A DNA stretch of 64,000 nt from an uncultured Collinsella sp. Lineage in GTDB: Bacteria; Actinomycetota; Coriobacteriia; Coriobacteriales; Coriobacteriaceae. Both the position numbers and the translations under genes were made by a program. Below are positions 61,595 to 64,000 of the stretch, one piece after another (the first letter of the stretch is position 1; each line of letters starts with the position of its first letter). Under the pieces are notes generated by a model that was given only the letters and a program-made list of their open reading frames with translations, did not search any database and had not been told where the DNA came from. The stretch covers positions 47,353 to 111,352 of the forward strand of contig UQZU01000003.1 in assembly GCA_900545665.1 (NCBI GenBank). The letters run 5' to 3'.

Positions 61595-62238
61595 TACGAG
61601 AACCGGCGCATCAAGCCGACGACTTTGCCCAAAATAACGGGATTTGTTGCATAGATAGGCTCCATGGTGTCATTCTCGGGCTGCAGGCGTACGCGTCCCT
61701 GCTCCTTGTAGAACGTCTTGACGGTCGCTGAACCATCAATCATGGCCACGACGATTTCGCCGTTCATGGCACTCTTTTGTTCACGGACGATGATGTAATC
61801 GCCATTGAAGATGCCGACATTGATCATTGAGCTCCCATGCACCTCAAGGATAAAGGAACCCTGATCAGTGGCGATTTCGGTCGGGATAGTAAAAGTGTCT
61901 TCGATATTCTGCTCGGCCAGAATGGGAATCCCAGCCGCGACGCGACCAACGAGCGGTAGCGAGACCGTTCCGCGAGGTGCGGTGGGCTCGTCAGATTTAG
62001 AAATTGAGACAGAGGAGCCGTCCTCGTTAAAGAGTTCCAGGGCGCGCGGTTTGGTGGCATCGCGCTTGAGCAGCCCGCGCGCCTCCAAGGCAGATAAGTG
62101 GGCGTGCACGGTGCTGGGGGAGGAAAGGCCCACGGCAGATGCCATCTCGCGCACACTGGGCGGATAACCTTTCTCCTGCTGATATTCCTTGATGAAGTCG
62201 TAAATTTGCTGCTGACGCTTGGTAATTTTGCGAGCCAT
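61594..62238 (-). CDS. lexA: SOS repressor LexA
   Basis: Represses SOS genes until RecA filaments trigger self-cleavage. The 214-residue protein has a winged-HTH DNA-binding domain (ITKRQQQIYDFIKEYQQEKGYPP, read in parts; SPSTVHAHLSALEARGLL), the cleavage site Ala-Gly in GRVAAGIPI, the catalytic serine in VHGSSMINVG and the lysine in SATVKTFY. Start ATG 62238 after GAGAGG is chosen because an upstream frame would run through the SOS boxes. It is divergent from a YneA-like gene. Confidence 0.95.
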   Translation of the reverse strand: MARKITKRQQQIYDFIKEYQQEKGYPPSVREMASAVGLSSPSTVHAHLSALEARGLLKRDATKPRALELFNEDGSSVSISKSDEPTAPRGTVSLPLVGRVAAGIPILAEQNIEDTFTIPTEIATDQGSFILEVHGSSMINVGIFNGDYIIVREQKSAMNGEIVVAMIDGSATVKTFYKEQGRVRLQPENDTMEPIYATNPVILGKVVGLMRRFS

Positions 62239-62261
62239 CAGGGCATCCTCTCTACCCATGT

Positions 62262-62331
62262 CAAACAAATGTTCGAATTTTGCTTGACAGGAACAACTGT
62301 TCGAAGATAATAATAACCGAACATTCGTTCT
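62262..62331. promoter_or_regulatory. Three LexA boxes in the lexA/yneA-like intergenic region
   Basis: CAAAC-AAAT-GTTCG (62262-62275, one mismatch to CGAAC-N4-GTTCG), GGAAC-AACT-GTTCG (62290-62303, one mismatch) and CGAAC-ATTC-GTTCT (62318-62331, one mismatch). The cluster can repress both divergent genes and gives LexA autoregulation. Confidence 0.85.
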
Positions 62332-62398
62332 CGCGCTAGACATTTTTGTCCGCGCGGCTTGATAAAACTGTTCTCAGCAAAACACGCGAGAGGAGAAC

Positions 62399-62851
62399 AT
62401 GATGAACGCAACGAATATGGTCCAGGGAAACCTTGCCCTTAAACTCGAGACGCCTGCAGAACCCACTTTTACGGTTGTTCAGGGTGGCCGCTCCGGCTTT
62501 CAGCCTTTGACCGTAAAGCCTGCTCGCAATCAGCAGGCTGTAGTTGCGCCGGCCCGCGTTGCCCTGAAGGTTCCGACGATTGTCGCCGTTGCCGTTGCGC
62601 TTACGCTCTTCGTTGTCCTCGCTACGTCGGTCTTTAGCGCTCGTCACGCCGCGTATGCCGAGTCCGTTTCCAACGTTACCTACGAGACTATTCGCGTTCA
62701 GCCTGGTGATTCTCTTTGGTCGCTTGCCGAGGAATATCCTATCGAAGGCCTTTCCACGCAAGAGACTTCCGACATGATCCGTAACGTCAATCATCTGGAG
62801 CATGGTTCGCTCGCCGCCGGTGCGCATCTTAAGGTTCCTGCTCGTTCGTAA
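62399..62851 (+). CDS. YneA-like LysM membrane protein, probable SOS division inhibitor
   Basis: A 150-residue protein with a cytoplasmic N-terminus of about 57 residues, one transmembrane helix (about 58-80, VPTIVAVAVALTLFVVLATS) and a C-terminal extracytoplasmic LysM domain (YETIRVQPGDSLWSLAEEYP onward). Size class, topology and divergent position next to lexA match Bacillus YneA, which delays division during SOS. The N-terminal part is longer than in Bacillus. GAGAGGAG precedes ATG 62399 (or 62402). SOS boxes lie 70-140 bp upstream. The gene name is not given because homology was judged by layout only. Confidence 0.75.
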   Translation: MMNATNMVQGNLALKLETPAEPTFTVVQGGRSGFQPLTVKPARNQQAVVAPARVALKVPTIVAVAVALTLFVVLATSVFSARHAAYAESVSNVTYETIRVQPGDSLWSLAEEYPIEGLSTQETSDMIRNVNHLEHGSLAAGAHLKVPARS

Positions 62852-62864
62852 TCATTATCGCGCT

Positions 62865-62908
62865 GCGCATGGTACCCTTGTTATCGTTTAAGAGGAGGTA
62901 CCATGCGC
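62865..62908 (+). promoter_or_regulatory. Hairpin enclosing the nrdR start codon
   Basis: GCGCATGGTACC (62865-62876) and GGTACCATGCGC (62897-62908) are a perfect 12-bp inverted repeat with a 20-nt loop. The AUG of nrdR (62903-62905) is inside the 3' arm; the Shine-Dalgarno AAGAGGAGG sits at the loop/stem border. If formed in mRNA, the stem would block initiation. Confidence 0.75.
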
Positions 62909-63346
62909 TGTCCCAAATGTGGCAAGGCACATACCCGCGTCGTTGATTCCCGTATGCAGGAGTCAAATAACACCATTAAGCGCCGTCGCGAATGTTGTTC
63001 GTGTAACTATCGCTTTACAACGTTTGAGCGATGCGAAGACCCAATCGAGGTCATTAAGTCAGACGGAACCAAGCAGCGGTTCGATCGCAATAAGCTGCTC
63101 GTCGGCTTGATGCGCGCCACCATCAAGCGTGATATCGATACTAAGAAGCTCAATGAGATTATCGACGACATCGAGGTCGAGCTGCGCTCTCGCACGCTGA
63201 CGGCCGTCACGTCCCATGAGTTGGGTGACATGGTGCTCAAGCGCTTGGCCAAGATCGACAAGGTGGCCTACATCCGCTTTGCCTCGGTCTACCGCGATTT
63301 CAAAGACGTCGATGAGTTTCTGCAAGAGCTCGACAAGCTAAGGTGA
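62903..63346 (+). CDS. nrdR: Transcriptional repressor NrdR
   Basis: Represses ribonucleotide reductase genes in response to ATP/dATP. The 147-residue protein has a zinc ribbon with C3, C6, C31 and C34 (CPKCGKAH and CCSCNYRFTTFE), followed by an ATP-cone domain (IEVIKSDGTKQRFDRNKLLVGL). AAGAGGAGG precedes the ATG, but the start codon lies in a strong stem. It lies downstream of the YneA-like gene, as in several Gram-positive lexA regions, and next to dut. Confidence 0.96.
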   Translation: MRCPKCGKAHTRVVDSRMQESNNTIKRRRECCSCNYRFTTFERCEDPIEVIKSDGTKQRFDRNKLLVGLMRATIKRDIDTKKLNEIIDDIEVELRSRTLTAVTSHELGDMVLKRLAKIDKVAYIRFASVYRDFKDVDEFLQELDKLR

Positions 63347-63350
63347 TTCC

Positions 63351-63794
63351 ATGCCCAACATTACCGTCAACATAAAGCGTCTCGACCCCACCGTCGAGCT
63401 TCCCAAATACGCCCATCCCACCGATGCCGGCTTGGATTTGCGCTCCAACGAGGACTGCGTCCTGAAGCCCTTCGAACGCCGTCTTGTCTCTACTGGGCTG
63501 GCTATCGCCCTGCCCGATGGCTACGCCGGCTTCGTGCAGCCCCGCAGCGGCTTGGCCATCAAGCAGGGCCTGTCTATAGTCAACACGCCGGGCCTCATCG
63601 ACGCCCACTACCGAGGAGAACTCAAGGTTATCCTCATCAACCTGGATCCTTCCAACAACATCAAAATCAACAAAGGCGACCGCATAGCCCAACTCGTCAT
63701 CCAAGAAGTCCCCACGGTCAACCTCATAGAGGTAGACGAACTGGATAAAACCGACCGAGGCAACGGAGGCTTCGGCTCCAGCGGCGTCGCCTAG
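63351..63794 (+). CDS. dut: dUTP diphosphatase
   Basis: Hydrolyses dUTP to dUMP, keeping uracil out of DNA and supplying dTMP synthesis. The 147-residue trimeric-type protein has all five motifs: PTDAGLDLRSNE, PRSGLAIKQGLSI, DAHYRGELKVILIN, RIAQLVI and the C-terminal RGNGGFGSSG. Start is 4 bp after nrdR, so the two are co-expressed. Confidence 0.96.
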   Translation: MPNITVNIKRLDPTVELPKYAHPTDAGLDLRSNEDCVLKPFERRLVSTGLAIALPDGYAGFVQPRSGLAIKQGLSIVNTPGLIDAHYRGELKVILINLDPSNNIKINKGDRIAQLVIQEVPTVNLIEVDELDKTDRGNGGFGSSGVA

Positions 63795-63809
63795 GGCGCT
63801 CGTATCCCT

Positions 63810-63912
63810 CCCGCCCGTGGCTTACCTATATCATTCCATGCTCAAACATTCTCGCGTCGCTTCGCTCGCTGCGAAACTGCGCGTGGAACGATATAGGTAA
63901 GCCACGGGCGGG
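63810..63912. repeat. Long inverted-repeat hairpin after dut (element C)
   Basis: Arms of 29 bp with a single mismatch (63810-63838 and 63884-63912) enclose a 45-nt head that has its own TTCGC-tcgct-GCGAA hairpin (63861-63875). The design is like elements A and B (long near-perfect arms, branched head), but the head sequence is not related by eye. It could also serve as the dut terminator, although no T run follows. Confidence 0.7.
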
Positions 63913-63958
63913 CGGCTACTCGCTTGAAACAATATTTACTTTTCTAGTAAGCCGATGC

Positions 63959-63981
63959 GACAAAGGGGCTGTCCCTTTGTC
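63959..63981. repeat. Perfect 9-bp inverted repeat next to the adapter
   Basis: GACAAAGGG and CCCTTTGTC flank GCTGT. Its GGGCTGTCCC centre recalls the GGGACAG motif of the REP-like repeats. The last C is shared with the adapter sequence. Confidence 0.6.
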
Positions 63982-63999
63982 TGTCTCTTATACACATCT
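63981..63999. other. Residual sequencing adapter (Tn5 mosaic end)
   Basis: CTGTCTCTTATACACATCT is identical to the 19-bp Tn5 mosaic end used in tagmentation libraries, and the next base G fits one of the two adapter arms. It is an artefact, not genomic sequence. Confidence 0.93.
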
Positions 64000-64000
64000 G

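Noticed and set aside
62239..62343. Longer LexA start at 62343 or 62259
   Set aside because: It would place the SOS operators inside the coding region; ATG 62238 has a good ribosome-binding site and the standard LexA N-terminus.

Overview
The window is a gene-dense chromosomal segment whose content points to a Collinsella-like member of the Coriobacteriia (phylum Actinomycetota). This is inferred from the actinobacterial-type integration host factor, RNase Y together with RNase J, a class 1B PyrK/PyrD pair, SpoVS without sporulation genes, and Cheo-box (CGAAC-N4-GTTCG) LexA sites. No rRNA, tRNA, CRISPR array or prophage was recognised. The last 19 bases are an exact sequencing-adapter (Tn5 mosaic end) sequence, so this is the ragged end of a draft contig.

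Layout. 1-9574: translation and envelope/isoprenoid operon rpsB-tsf, then pyrH-frr-uppS-cdsA-dxr-rseP-ispG-proS. 9600-13300: minus-strand bifunctional adhE followed by a small phosphotransferase. 13329-14375: a REP-associated tyrosine transposase flanked by an inverted pair of 49-bp REP-like repeats. 14480-14668: rpmB (minus). 14984-20444: pyrimidine operon pyrR-B-C-K-D-F behind an attenuator with a possible leader peptide. 20684-27362: mihF-gmk-rpoZ-thiI, then competence genes comEA-comEC and holA. 27496-39355: rpsT, then lepA-dusB-hemW, two DnaJ proteins (one with membrane segments), and mtaB-phoH-ybeY-dgkA-era-recO. 39494-42169: rpsO-pnp. 42170-42809: a 640-bp gap with two large structured inverted-repeat elements. 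42810-51865: rnj-ftsK-rodZ-yajQ-rimO-pgsA-cinA. 52123-53975: SOS-controlled recA-recX. 54233-60905: rny, an orphan GHKL ATPase, spoVS, miaB-miaA-hflX. 60890-63794: lexA (with a membrane acyltransferase-like gene in its operon) divergent from a YneA-like LysM protein, followed by nrdR and dut.

Most genes are core housekeeping in tight operons with 1-17 bp overlaps. The unusual content is mainly between genes: (i) two copies of a 69-nt head with compensatory base changes, each enclosed by copy-specific perfect inverted repeats of 35-39 bp; (ii) an 11-bp-phased TTTGGT array upstream of recA that shares an 18-base pattern with the comEA upstream region; (iii) an nrdR start codon buried in a 12-bp stem; (iv) a pyr leader with three mutually exclusive pairings; (v) a further long hairpin after dut. 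Unusual proteins are a site-2 protease with an inserted winged-helix-like segment, a DnaJ with membrane helices in place of its second C-terminal domain, and the orphan GHKL ATPase next to spoVS. Family assignments come from motifs read by eye. No database search was run.
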